This document shows positions 8,702 through 16,466 of a stretch of 24,647 nt of DNA, one piece after another. The DNA comes from Accumulibacter sp031732815 (GTDB lineage: Bacteria; Pseudomonadota; Gammaproteobacteria; Burkholderiales; Rhodocyclaceae). The notes beneath the pieces are model-generated. The model saw nothing but the letters and a program-made list of their open reading frames with translations. It was not told the DNA's origin and ran no database searches. Both the position numbers and the translations under genes were made by a program. The first letter of the stretch is position 1, and every line of letters starts with the position of its first letter. The stretch is taken from positions 1 to 24,647 of the forward strand of contig NZ_JAVMKF010000175.1 in NCBI RefSeq assembly GCF_031732815.1, written 5' to 3'.

Positions 8702-9645
8702 CCTTCATCGTCGACCCGCTGGCCTCGCTCAAGGCGTACAAGGACACCAGCATCGCGCTGATGCGCGCCGCGCAGGCGCGCGGCCATGCCGTCTGGACGA
8801 TCCAGCAGGACGCCATCCACTGGTCGCCGCTGCACGGCGTTTGCGCCGAAGCCGTGCACCTCGAAATGCTCGCCGACGACAAGGACTGGTTCAGCGAAAT
8901 CGATCGCCACGTCGTCGCGCTGCGCGACTTCCGCGCCGTCCTGATGCGCAAGGACCCGCCTTTCGACCTCGAGTACGTCACCACCACCTGGCTGCTCGAG
9001 CGCGCCGAAGCCGAAGGAGCGCGCGTCTTCAACCGGCCGCGCGCGCTGCGCGACCACTCGGAAAAGCTGGCGCTGTGCGAATTCGCCGGCTTCTCGGTGC
9101 CGACCGTCGTCGCCCGCCAGGCGTCGGTGATCCATTCGTTCATCGAACTCGAACGCGACACCATCCTCAAGCCGCTCGACGGAATGGGCGGCAGCGGCAT
9201 CTTCCGCGTCCGGCACGACGATCCAAATCGCAACGTCATCGTCGAAATGCTCGGCGGCAACGGCGCGCGAACGATGATGGCGCAGCGTTACATCCCGGAA
9301 ATCGCCGACGGCGACAAACGCATCCTGCTCGTCGGCGGCGAAGTCGTTCCCTACTGCCTGGCGCGCATCCCGCAAGCCGGCGAAACGCGCGGCAATCTCG
9401 CCGCCGGCGGACGCGGCGTCGCACGCGAACTGAGCGCGCGCGACCGCGTCATCGCCAGCACGCTGGCGCCTGTCCTCGCCGCGCGCGGGCTGCTGCTCGT
9501 CGGCCTCGACGTCATCGGCGACTGGCTGACCGAGATCAACGTCACCAGCCCGACGTGCATGGTCGAAATCGCCGAACAGACAGGCTTCGACGCCGCCGAA
9601 ATGTTCCTTCTGGCGCTCGAGCGCGAGTGCCTGAGCAAGCCGTAG
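8692..9645 (+). CDS. gshB: Glutathione synthase (GshB)
   Basis: Second step of glutathione synthesis: ATP-dependent addition of glycine to gamma-glutamylcysteine. The 317-residue length is usual for bacterial GshB. The N-terminus MRIAFIVDPLASLKAYKDTS is the typical substrate-binding start. ATP-grasp features follow: LKPLDGMGGSGIFRV (glycine-rich loop), RNLAAGGRG-like GNLAAGGRGVA, and the metal-binding end GLDVIGDWLTEINVTSPT. The ATG at 8692 lies inside the end of gshA. A GC-rich hairpin follows the stop by a few bases and may mark the end of the transcript. A 100-N assembly gap begins 80 bases after the gene. Confidence 0.95.
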   Translation: MRIAFIVDPLASLKAYKDTSIALMRAAQARGHAVWTIQQDAIHWSPLHGVCAEAVHLEMLADDKDWFSEIDRHVVALRDFRAVLMRKDPPFDLEYVTTTWLLERAEAEGARVFNRPRALRDHSEKLALCEFAGFSVPTVVARQASVIHSFIELERDTILKPLDGMGGSGIFRVRHDDPNRNVIVEMLGGNGARTMMAQRYIPEIADGDKRILLVGGEVVPYCLARIPQAGETRGNLAAGGRGVARELSARDRVIASTLAPVLAARGLLLVGLDVIGDWLTEINVTSPTCMVEIAEQTGFDAAEMFLLALERECLSKP

Positions 9646-9651
9646 CCGACA

Positions 9652-9668
9652 CCCGGCAGCGCGCCGGG
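9652..9668 (+). terminator. Possible hairpin terminator after gshB
   Basis: CCCGGC (9652-9657) pairs with GCCGGG (9663-9668) around a 5-base loop, starting 6 bases after the gshB stop. No T-run follows, so this is a weak terminator at best and may only protect the 3' end. Confidence 0.35.
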
Positions 9669-9671
9669 CGC

Positions 9672-9701
9672 TTGCTGCATCGTCTACGCATCTGCTACAT
9701 T
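9672..9701 (+). promoter_or_regulatory. Possible sigma-70 promoter upstream of the TIR-NTPase locus
   Basis: TTGCTG (9672-9677) and TACATT (9696-9701) are 18 bases apart, each keeping about four of six consensus bases. They lie between the gshB hairpin and the first assembly gap. The distance to the TIR gene is unknown because of the gap, so this may instead serve something hidden in it. Confidence 0.3.
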
Positions 9702-9725
9702 TGACCCGCTGTTGCAGCATCGCCG

Positions 9726-9825
9726 NNNNNNNNNNNNNNNNNNNNNNNNNNNNNNNNNNNNNNNNNNNNNNNNNNNNNNNNNNNNNNNNNNNNNNNNNNN
9801 NNNNNNNNNNNNNNNNNNNNNNNNN
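9726..9825. other. Assembly gap of 100 N
   Basis: Exactly 100 N, most likely a fixed-size scaffold placeholder, so the real length is unknown. It lies between gshB and the TIR-NTPase gene. It may hide the promoter, the true start of the TIR gene or a further gene of the locus. Confidence 0.95.
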
Positions 9826-9853
9826 CCCGACCGCAACCCGCCTCTCCACACCG

Positions 9854-11053
9854 ATGCGCCAGCAGGTTTTCATCAGTTACCGTCACGAGAGCCCCGAGCA
9901 CGCGCGCAGCGTGCACCGGCTCGGCGAAGCGCTGCGCGAAGCGCGCATCCCGGTCGCGCTCGACCGGTTCTATCTTGACGCCCACCCGGCCGGGCCGGAC
10001 GAAGGCTGGCCGAAGTGGTGCGAAGACCAGGCCAACGAGTCCATGTGCGTGCTGATCGTCGCCTCACCCGGCTGGTTCGCCGCCTGGGAGCACAACACCA
10101 CAGCAGGCAGCGGGCTGGGCTCGGCGTGCGAAGCCGACCTCTTCCGCCAGGCGCTCTACGACGCGCCCGGCAACAACGCGCGCCTCCGCCTGGTTTGCCT
10201 GCCGCACTGCCCCCTCGGCGACGCAGAGATTCCGCCGCGCCTGCGTGGCTGGCAGCGCTTTCATCCCTTTCATCCTTTCTCCGGCAACGACGACCTCGAT
10301 TCCCTCGTCCGCTGGCTCGCCAGCCGCCTCGGCCTCAGCGACGTCGAAGCGCCGACCGTCGCCTGGCCGCCGCCCGCCGCCTTCCGGCCCGACATCGCCA
10401 ACCGCGACCGCGAAGAATGGCCAGCCATCGTCGAGCTGCTCGCCGGGCAGACGCCGCAACGCATCGTGCTGATCGCCGCCGCCAGCGGCGTCGGCAAGTC
10501 TACGCTGCTGCGCCAGACGGTCAGATACGCTGGCCAGTTGCGCATCCCGGTCGTCGACGTCAACCTGAAAGGCGGAACCGTCGAGCGCGATGAAATCCTC
10601 GGCAAGTTCGAGCTCGAGCTCGCCGACCGCCTGCCCAACTTCGTCGGCCAGGGCGCCAAGCGGACGCACCTGTTGCGCAAGGACCTGCGCGCGCTGCGCC
10701 AGCCGGTCCTGCTGCTCTTCGACCACTACGAAGACGTAGCCGGCAATCCCCAACTGAGCGACTGGCTCAGCTTCGAGTTGCTCGAAGAAGTGGAGCGTTC
10801 GCCGGCCCTGGCCGTCATCGTCGCCGGCAAGCAACTGCCCGAGCGCAACCGCGGCAACTGGCACGAACTGGCACGCCATCTGCAGCTCGGGCCGATTGCC
10901 GACGCCGCCGCCTGGCAGCCCTGGGTCGCACGCCGCCATCCGCAGTTCGCCGAGCGACAAGCCGACCTGAGCACGATCCTGATGCTGGCCGAAGGACATC
11001 CGGCCGCGGTTGCTTCGTTCTGCCAGACCATCGCCGACGGCGCTCGACGATGA
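9854..11053 (+). CDS. SEFIR/TIR-domain STAND-like NTPase
   Basis: The 399-residue protein has two clear parts. Residues 4 to about 160 form a SEFIR/TIR-type domain: VFISYRHESPEHARSV, LDRFYLD, GWPKWCEDQ, VLIVASPGW and ACEADLFRQALYD. Glu93 is a candidate NAD-hydrolysis residue by position. Residues 185-399 form a P-loop NTPase: Walker A AASGVGKST (209-217, Lys215), Walker B VLLLFDHYED (Asp290, Glu293), then GHPAAV (381-386), resembling the GxP motif of STAND NTPases. In STAND proteins this motif is normally followed by a winged helix and repeats; here the gene stops and those parts appear in the next gene, which overlaps by ATGA. Role inferred: nucleotide-switched signalling or anti-phage defence. 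The start at 9854 fits the domain edge but has no clear ribosome site, and the frame stays open up to the gap, so a longer protein is possible. Confidence 0.85.
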   Translation: MRQQVFISYRHESPEHARSVHRLGEALREARIPVALDRFYLDAHPAGPDEGWPKWCEDQANESMCVLIVASPGWFAAWEHNTTAGSGLGSACEADLFRQALYDAPGNNARLRLVCLPHCPLGDAEIPPRLRGWQRFHPFHPFSGNDDLDSLVRWLASRLGLSDVEAPTVAWPPPAAFRPDIANRDREEWPAIVELLAGQTPQRIVLIAAASGVGKSTLLRQTVRYAGQLRIPVVDVNLKGGTVERDEILGKFELELADRLPNFVGQGAKRTHLLRKDLRALRQPVLLLFDHYEDVAGNPQLSDWLSFELLEEVERSPALAVIVAGKQLPERNRGNWHELARHLQLGPIADAAAWQPWVARRHPQFAERQADLSTILMLAEGHPAAVASFCQTIADGARR

Positions 11054-12085
11054 GCCTGCTCGACGAACTCGGCCAGGCGCTGGCGGCGGTCGCCGACGAC
11101 CCGCAAGCACGCTCGGCGGTCGCCGCCGAATTCCTGCTCCGCTCGCGCCCGCCCGACGAACAGGCGGCGCTCGCCGCAGCGTTCGACGCCGCCGCCGTCC
11201 TGCGCTGGTTCGACGCCGAACTGCTCGCGCGCGTACTGCAAATCCCGCTCACCACCGCTGCCGAGCGCCTGCGCCAACTGCGCGCGCTACCGTTCATCGA
11301 ACCCTGCCGCAGCGGCACGCACGAACTCGTCAACGTGCACGAATCGACGCGCCTCGGCTGGCGCAGCAAACTCGCCCGCGAAACTCCCGAACGCTTTCGC
11401 GCACTCTCGGCCGCCGCCGCCGCGTGCTTCGCCGACGACCAGACGCCGGCCGGCCGCATCGAGTGGATCTACCACCTGCTGAGCGCCGACGGCGAAAGCG
11501 GCGCCGACGCGCTCGAAACAATCGACCAAGAATGGACCGGCCGCGCGCATCCCGCGCAGCGCCACGCGCTGGCGACCGCCTTGAGCGAACTGGAAGCGAA
11601 TGGTCTGCTCGCCGGACGCGCTCGCCTCTGGGTGCTGCTCGTCATCGGCTGGACGCGCATCGAACGCGGCGAGGCAGCGCAACTCGCCGCGCTGGCCGAT
11701 GAAGCCCTACGGCTGGCGGTCGCCGCGNNNNNNNNNNNNNNNNNNNNNNNNNNNNNNNNNNNNNNNNNNNNNNNNNNNNNNNNNNNNNNNNNNNNNNNNN
11801 NNNNNNNNNNNNNNNNNNNNNNNNNNNCGGCGGCTGGCCGATCTCGACCCCGGCAACGCCGATTGGCAACGCGACCTCGCCGCCACCTGCGAGCACCTGG
11901 CTGGGCTGGAAGCAGCCCGGGGCAAACCGCAAGCTGCGGTAGCGCTCTGCGAAGAAGCGAGCCAGATCCTCGCCGCGCTGACGGCAACCCTTCCGGAAAC
12001 GCACCCTTGGCGGTCTGACAAGGAAAGGGTTGATCTTTGGCTGGCGCACTACCGCGCCCTGGTGGCTGGCGACAACAGCGGCTGA
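11050..12085 (+). CDS. Winged-helix and TPR-like partner of the TIR-NTPase, interrupted by an assembly gap
   Basis: The ATG at 11050 overlaps the TGA of the TIR-NTPase. Before the gap, 226 residues are read: a helical start, then a winged-helix-like segment (about 46-105; AAVLRWFDAELLARVLQ, LRQLRALPFIEP, HELVNVHESTRLGW) of the kind found after the NTPase in STAND proteins. Helical pairs resembling tetratricopeptide repeats follow. After the gap, 85 residues are read to the stop at 12083-12085, starting with DLDPGNADWQRDLAATCEHLA, the hallmark of tandem TPR arrays in large bacterial signalling proteins. The flanks are in different frames, which means nothing because the gap length is a placeholder. 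Tandem repeats probably caused the gap. Likely role: sensing and oligomerisation arm of the NTPase. That both flanks belong to one gene is inferred. Confidence 0.7.
11728..11827. other. Assembly gap of 100 N inside a TPR-type gene
   Basis: Exactly 100 N, so a placeholder of unknown true length. The sequence on the right begins inside a TPR-type repeat unit, and collapse of a tandem array is the likely cause. Confidence 0.95.
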
Positions 12086-12092
12086 CGCGCGC

Positions 12093-12887
12093 TCAGGGCG
12101 CTCGGGCGAGGAGCGTTTCGACGTGCCGGGCGAGCGCGACCAGGCGGGCGGCGAGTTCGTCTTCGAGCTGGCGGGCGGTGACGGCGAAAGCAGGCCCGCC
12201 GATCGAGAGGACGAGGAGTTCGTTGCCTTCGGCCAGATGCAGCGGCGTTGCCGCGGCGTTGGTGTCCTTCTTCCATTCACCGAGCGACAGGCAGTAGCCG
12301 TGCTCGGCGTAGCGGCGCAGTTCGCGTTCCAGCGCCGCTGCCTGCGCCGGCCACGCTGCGCCTTCGCGCGCTGCGAGTTGGCCGGTCAGGAAAGTGCGTT
12401 CGGCCGCCGGCAGCCCGGCGAGAAAGGCGCGGCCGACCGAGGTCGTCGCCAAGGGCAACTGCGTGCCGACGCTGACGCGCAGGGTGACGCTGGCAGCGCT
12501 GCGGCAGTTCTCGAGGTAGATCATCGCTAGGCGATCGCGCGTCGCCAGCGACACCAGCGTCTGCGTCGCATCGGCCAGCGCCTGCATCTGCGGGCGGGCG
12601 AGTTCGCGCAGGCGCAGGTTGGCGAGCGCCGCGTAGCCGAGCGCCAGCACCGCCGGGCCGACGCCGTAGGCGCGGCCGCTGCGGCGCAGGTAGCCGAGCT
12701 CGACGAGCGTTCGCGTCAGCCGCGAGACGGTCGATTTGGCCAGACCGCTGCGCTGCGTCAGCTCCGCGTTCGAGAGCACCGGCTCCTGCGGCGTGAAGCA
12801 GCGCAGCAGCTCGAGTCCGCGCGCCAACGCGGCGACGCCCGCCGTTCCGCGCTGGTTCGCACTATCGTTTTCGCTTGTTTGTTCCAT
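12093..12887 (-). CDS. IclR family transcriptional regulator
   Basis: A 264-residue regulator. The N-terminal winged helix-turn-helix spans about residues 20-80: LARGLELLRCF, LSNAELTQRSGLAKSTVSRL, LVELGYLRRSGRAYGVG. The C-terminal IclR effector domain carries LPLATTSVGRAFLAGLP, CLSLGEWKKDTNAAATPL and LVLSIGGPAFAVT. I chose the ATG ending at 12887 because AGG lies about 10 bases before it. A start at 12917 would add ten residues without a ribosome site. It diverges from the glutaryl-CoA dehydrogenase operon with 129 bases between the starts, so it most likely controls that operon and itself, with a CoA ester or dicarboxylate as effector (inferred). It converges with the TPR gene, leaving 7 bases between the stops. 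Confidence 0.92.
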   Translation of the reverse strand: MEQTSENDSANQRGTAGVAALARGLELLRCFTPQEPVLSNAELTQRSGLAKSTVSRLTRTLVELGYLRRSGRAYGVGPAVLALGYAALANLRLRELARPQMQALADATQTLVSLATRDRLAMIYLENCRSAASVTLRVSVGTQLPLATTSVGRAFLAGLPAAERTFLTGQLAAREGAAWPAQAAALERELRRYAEHGYCLSLGEWKKDTNAAATPLHLAEGNELLVLSIGGPAFAVTARQLEDELAARLVALARHVETLLARAP

Positions 12888-12897
12888 CTTGCGGAAC
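12881..12897. promoter_or_regulatory. Inverted repeat GTTCC-N7-GGAAC at the iclR-type gene start
   Basis: GTTCC (12881-12885) and GGAAC (12893-12897) form a perfect 5-base inverted repeat around 7 bases, spanning the start codon of the IclR gene. IclR proteins often bind short palindromes with GGAAC/TTCC-like halves, so this may be an autoregulatory site. Arms this short can also arise by chance. Confidence 0.35.
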
Positions 12898-12921
12898 CTA
12901 GCACAGCTTTCTTCCATCAGA

Positions 12922-12936
12922 CAAGACGTTTTCTTG
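12922..12936. promoter_or_regulatory. Inverted repeat CAAGA-N5-TCTTG over the -35 element
   Basis: CAAGA (12922-12926) and TCTTG (12932-12936) form a perfect inverted repeat that overlaps the -35 hexamer of the promoter at 12934-12962. The position suits a repressor site, with the divergent IclR protein the natural candidate. This is inferred from position only. Confidence 0.4.
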
Positions 12937-12962
12937 ACACGTCCTGTCCCCTATGGGATATT
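12934..12962 (+). promoter_or_regulatory. Strong sigma-70 promoter of the glutaryl-CoA operon
   Basis: A perfect -35 TTGACA (12934-12939) is followed after 17 bases by GATATT (12957-12962). TGG lies directly before the -10, making an extended -10. It ends 54 bases before the gcdH ATG. This is the best promoter match in the window. A small palindrome TCCC-N4-GGGA (12947-12958) lies between the hexamers and may be a further operator. Confidence 0.65.
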
Positions 12963-13016
12963 CCGGCCGGCTGGCAGCACCCTCTTCCGCACTGCTGAAC
13001 ACCGAAAGGAAAACGC

Positions 13017-14192
13017 ATGGCCGGAACTTCTTTTCGCTGGGACGACCCGCTGCTGCTCGACGAGCAGCTCAGCACCGACGAACGCCTGCTGCGCGACGCG
13101 GCGCGCGACTACTGTCAGGGCCGGCTCGCACCGCGCATCCTCGACGCCTTTCGCCACGAGCGCAGCGATCCGGCGATCTTTCGCGAGCTGGGTGAGATGG
13201 GAATGCTCGGTCCGACGATTCCGGCCGAGTATGGCGGCGCCGGGCTGAGCTACGTCGCCTACGGCCTGATCGCGCGCGAGGTTGAGCGGGTGGATTCGGG
13301 CTTTCGCTCGATGATGAGCGTGCAGAGTTCGCTCGTCATGTTGCCGATCTTCACCTTCGGCACCGAGGAGCAGAGGCGCCGCTTCCTGCCCAGGCTGGCG
13401 AGCGGCGAGTCGATCGGTTGTTTCGGGCTGACCGAAGCGAACCACGGCTCCGACCCGGGCAGCCTGCAGACGCGGGCGCGCAGTGTGGCCGGCGGCCATG
13501 CGCTTTCCGGCGCCAAGACCTGGATCACCAACTCGCCGTTCGCCGATGTCTTCGTCGTCTGGGCGAAGGACGATGCCGGTGCGATTCGCGGCTTCGTGCT
13601 CGAAAAGGGCATGCCCGGCCTCTCGGCGCCGCCGATCCACGGCAAGATGGGATTGCGCGCTTCGCTCACCGGCGAGATCGTCATGGACGAGGTGTTCGTT
13701 CCGCAGGAAAACGCGTTCCCGAGCGTGCGCGGCCTCAAGGGTCCGTTCACCTGCCTCGACTCGGCGCGCTACGGCATTGCCTGGGGGGCGCTCGGCGCGG
13801 CCGAGGATTGCTGGTTCCGGGCGCGTCGCTACGTGCTCGAGCGCACGCAGTTCGGTCGCCCGCTGGCGGCCAACCAGCTTGTCCAGAAGAAACTGGCCGA
13901 CATGCAGACGGAAATCGCGCTCGGCCTGCAGGGCTGCCTGCGCCTCGGTCGCCTGAAGGACGAAGGCCGCGCGACGCCGGAGATGACCTCGATCCTGAAG
14001 CGCAATTCCTGCGGCAAGGCGCTGGAAATCGCCCGTCTGGCGCGCGACATGCACGGCGGCAACGGCATTTCGGACGAGTACGGCGTCGTCCGCCACATGC
14101 TCAACCTGGAGGTGGTGAACACCTACGAGGGAACGCACGACATCCACGCATTGATTCTCGGTCGCGCGCAGACCGGGCTGGCCGCTTTCTGA
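13017..14192 (+). CDS. gcdH: Glutaryl-CoA dehydrogenase
   Basis: FAD enzyme that oxidises and decarboxylates glutaryl-CoA to crotonyl-CoA, in breakdown of lysine, tryptophan, glutarate and, in some anaerobes, benzoyl-CoA products. The 391-residue product has the acyl-CoA dehydrogenase fold: IPAEYGGAGLSY, CFGLTEANHGSDPGS, GAKTWITNSP, RTQFGRPLAANQL. Features specific to glutaryl-CoA dehydrogenase are SGFRSMMSVQSSL, with Arg97 matching the substrate-binding arginine (human Arg94), and YEGTHDIHALILGRA, with Glu371 as the catalytic base (human Glu370). AAGGA (13006-13010) lies 6 bases before the ATG. It heads a series of same-strand genes behind a strong promoter, divergent from an IclR regulator. 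The adjacent CoA-transferase can make its substrate. Confidence 0.93.
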   Translation: MAGTSFRWDDPLLLDEQLSTDERLLRDAARDYCQGRLAPRILDAFRHERSDPAIFRELGEMGMLGPTIPAEYGGAGLSYVAYGLIAREVERVDSGFRSMMSVQSSLVMLPIFTFGTEEQRRRFLPRLASGESIGCFGLTEANHGSDPGSLQTRARSVAGGHALSGAKTWITNSPFADVFVVWAKDDAGAIRGFVLEKGMPGLSAPPIHGKMGLRASLTGEIVMDEVFVPQENAFPSVRGLKGPFTCLDSARYGIAWGALGAAEDCWFRARRYVLERTQFGRPLAANQLVQKKLADMQTEIALGLQGCLRLGRLKDEGRATPEMTSILKRNSCGKALEIARLARDMHGGNGISDEYGVVRHMLNLEVVNTYEGTHDIHALILGRAQTGLAAF

Positions 14193-14204
14193 TCGCCGGC
14201 CGCG

Positions 14205-15434
14205 ATGGGAGCGCTCGCCCACCTGAAGGTGCTCGATCTGTCGCGCGTGCTCGCCGGTCCGTGGGCCAGTCAGTTGCTCGCCGACCTCGGCGCCGAGGTG
14301 ATCAAGATCGAACGTCCGGGGAGCGGCGACGACACGCGCCATTGGGGTCCGCCCTGGTTGCCCGACGGGACAGGCGCGCCGACCAGCGATGCCGCGTATT
14401 TTCTCTGCGCCAACCGCAACAAGCGCTCGCTCACCGTGGACATGACGAAGCCCGCCGGTCAGGCAATCCTGCGCGAGCTGGCGGCCGACGTCGATGTCGT
14501 GCTGGAGAATTTCAAGGTCGGCGGCCTGCTGCCTTACGGTCTCGATTACGCCTCGCTGGCGGCGCTCAATCCTAAGCTGGTGTACTGCTCGATCACCGGC
14601 TTCGGCCAGGACGGTCCGTACGCGCCGCGCGCCGGCTATGATTTTCTGATCCAGGGAATGGGCGGCCTGATGAGCATTACCGGCCGCGCCGACGGCGAAG
14701 AAGGGGCCGGCCCGCAGAAGGTCGGCGTCGCGCTGACCGACATTCTCACCGGGCTCTACGCGTGCAGCGCCGTGCTCGCGGCGCTCGCGCATCGCGATCG
14801 CGACGGTTTTCGCAGCGGCGACGGGCAGCATATCGACCTCGCGCTGCTCGATGTGCAGATTGCCTGCCTGGCCAACCAGGCGGCCAATTACCTGGTCTCC
14901 GGCCAATCGCCGCAGCGGCTCGGCAACGCGCATCCGAACATCGTTCCATACGAAGATTTTCCGACGGCCGACGGCCGCATGATCCTGGCCATCGGCAACG
15001 ACGGACAGTTCGCGCGCTTCGCGGCGCTCGCCGGGCACGCCGAATGGGCGCGCGATGCGCGTTACGCCGACAACGCCGCGCGCGTGCAGCACCGCGACAG
15101 CCTGCTGCCGCTGCTGCGTCAGGTCACCGCGACGAAGACGACCAGCGAGTGGATCGCCCTGCTCGAAGCGGCGGCCGTTCCCTGCGGGCCGATCAACGAG
15201 ATTGGCGCCGTTTTTGCCGACCCGCAGGTTCGCCATCGCGGCCTGCGCGTCGACCTGCCGCACGCCGCCGGTGGCAGCGCGCCGACGGTGGCCAATCCGA
15301 TCCGCTTTTCGCAGACCCCGGTCGACTATCGCTTTGCCCCGCCGACGCTTGGCCAGGACAGCGAGGCGATCCTGCGTGCGCTGGGCCGTTCCGGCGAAGA
15401 GATTGCCCGACTCCGGCGGGAAGGAGTGGTCTGA
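14205..15434 (+). CDS. Family III (CaiB/BaiF) CoA-transferase, probably glutarate-specific
   Basis: Moves CoA between carboxylic acids through an aspartyl-CoA thioester. The 409-residue product shows KVLDLSRVLAGPWASQLLADLGAEVIK-type family start, ANRNKRSLTVD, DVVLENFKVGGL and GYDFLIQGMGGLMSITG. By alignment with formyl-CoA transferase the catalytic aspartate is Asp179 in VALTDILTG. It lies 12 bases after gcdH. Beside that gene, succinyl-CoA:glutarate CoA-transferase (as in Pseudomonas gcdG and human SUGCT) is the most likely activity, but the substrate is inferred from context. The end of the gene is 56 bases before the transporter genes, with no evident terminator, so the operon probably continues. 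Confidence 0.88.
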   Translation: MGALAHLKVLDLSRVLAGPWASQLLADLGAEVIKIERPGSGDDTRHWGPPWLPDGTGAPTSDAAYFLCANRNKRSLTVDMTKPAGQAILRELAADVDVVLENFKVGGLLPYGLDYASLAALNPKLVYCSITGFGQDGPYAPRAGYDFLIQGMGGLMSITGRADGEEGAGPQKVGVALTDILTGLYACSAVLAALAHRDRDGFRSGDGQHIDLALLDVQIACLANQAANYLVSGQSPQRLGNAHPNIVPYEDFPTADGRMILAIGNDGQFARFAALAGHAEWARDARYADNAARVQHRDSLLPLLRQVTATKTTSEWIALLEAAAVPCGPINEIGAVFADPQVRHRGLRVDLPHAAGGSAPTVANPIRFSQTPVDYRFAPPTLGQDSEAILRALGRSGEEIARLRREGVV

Positions 15435-15490
15435 GCGCAACGGCCGCCAGACGCGGCAGCGAAATACCCTGAAACCACGAGGAGACACCA

Positions 15491-16456
15491 ATGAAGAAAA
15501 ATACGCCCGGTCGCCGCTTTGCCCGAGTTGTCGTCGGCGCAACGCTGGTTTTCGCCGGCGCCAGCGCCGGCGCTGCAGAGTTCATCAATGTCCTGACCGG
15601 CGGCACCAGCGGCGTTTATTACCCGCTCGGCGTCGCGCTGTCGCAGATTTACGGCAAGGCGCTGCCGGAAGCGAAGTCGTCGGTGCAGGCGACCAAGGCA
15701 AGCGCCGAGAACCTCAACCTGCTGCAGTCCGGACGCGGCGAGGTCGGTTTCTCGCTCGGCGATTCGGTTGCCGAGGCGTGGAAAGGCAACGAGGAAGCCG
15801 GCTTCAAGGCGCCGTTGAAGAAGCTGCGCACGCTCGCCGCGATCTACCCGAACTACATCCAGATCGTCGCCAACGCCGATTCGGGAATCCGCACGCTGGC
15901 CGACCTGAAAGGCAAGCGGGTTGCCGTCGGCGCGCCGAAGAGCGGCACCGAGCTGAACGCACGCGACATCTTCAAGGCGGCCGGCATGAGCTACAAGGAT
16001 CTGGCCAAGGTCGAGTACCTGCCGTTTGGCGAATCGGTCGAACTGATCAAGAACCGCCAGCTTGACGCGACGCTGATCTCGGCCGGCCTGGGCGTTGCCG
16101 CGGTGCGCGACCTCGCCAGTTCGATCAAGATCGTCGTCGTGCCGATCCCGGCCGAAGTGGTGACGAAGATTGGCGAGGCGGCGTATCAGGTCGGCACGGT
16201 GCCGGCCAATACGTACAACGGGCAGGCGGTCGGCGTACCGACCGTCGCCGTACAGAACTTCCTGATCACGCACGAAGGCGTGCCGGTCGACACGGTCTAC
16301 CGGATGACCAAGGCGATGTTCGACAACCTCGAGCAGATGGTCACCGCGCATACCGCCGCGCGCGCCATCCGCAAGCAGGACGCCGCCAAGGCGCCGCCGG
16401 TGCCGCTGCATCCGGGCGCCGAGAAGTATTACCGCGAAGCAGGCCTGATCAAGTAG
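15491..16456 (+). CDS. TAXI-family TRAP transporter solute-binding protein
   Basis: Periplasmic binding protein that captures a carboxylate and hands it to the TRAP permease encoded next. The 321-residue product starts with a signal peptide (MKKNTPGRRF, hydrophobic core, probable cleavage near residue 28 before AEFINVL). TGGTSGVYYPLGVAL is the TAXI signature. LKGKRVAVGAPKSGTELNA and LISAGLGVAAVRDLA are also typical. GGAG at 15481-15484 lies 6 bases before the ATG. Studied TAXI proteins bind glutamate or related C5 acids. With gcdH and a CoA-transferase upstream, glutarate or a similar C5 dicarboxylate is a reasonable guess. A strong hairpin follows the gene and may stabilise its message. Confidence 0.92.
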   Translation: MKKNTPGRRFARVVVGATLVFAGASAGAAEFINVLTGGTSGVYYPLGVALSQIYGKALPEAKSSVQATKASAENLNLLQSGRGEVGFSLGDSVAEAWKGNEEAGFKAPLKKLRTLAAIYPNYIQIVANADSGIRTLADLKGKRVAVGAPKSGTELNARDIFKAAGMSYKDLAKVEYLPFGESVELIKNRQLDATLISAGLGVAAVRDLASSIKIVVVPIPAEVVTKIGEAAYQVGTVPANTYNGQAVGVPTVAVQNFLITHEGVPVDTVYRMTKAMFDNLEQMVTAHTAARAIRKQDAAKAPPVPLHPGAEKYYREAGLIK

Positions 16457-16466
16457 CGCCGCCGAC

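Noticed and set aside
11728..11827. Frameshift between the two flanks of the gap in the TPR gene
   Set aside because: The 100-N gap is a placeholder of unknown true length, so the frame change across it carries no information.
12951..15542. 863-codon open frame on the minus strand opposite gcdH and the CoA-transferase
   Set aside because: It is antisense to two well-recognised genes, is Arg/Ala/Gly-rich with no domain I can recognise, and long antisense frames are common in GC-rich DNA.
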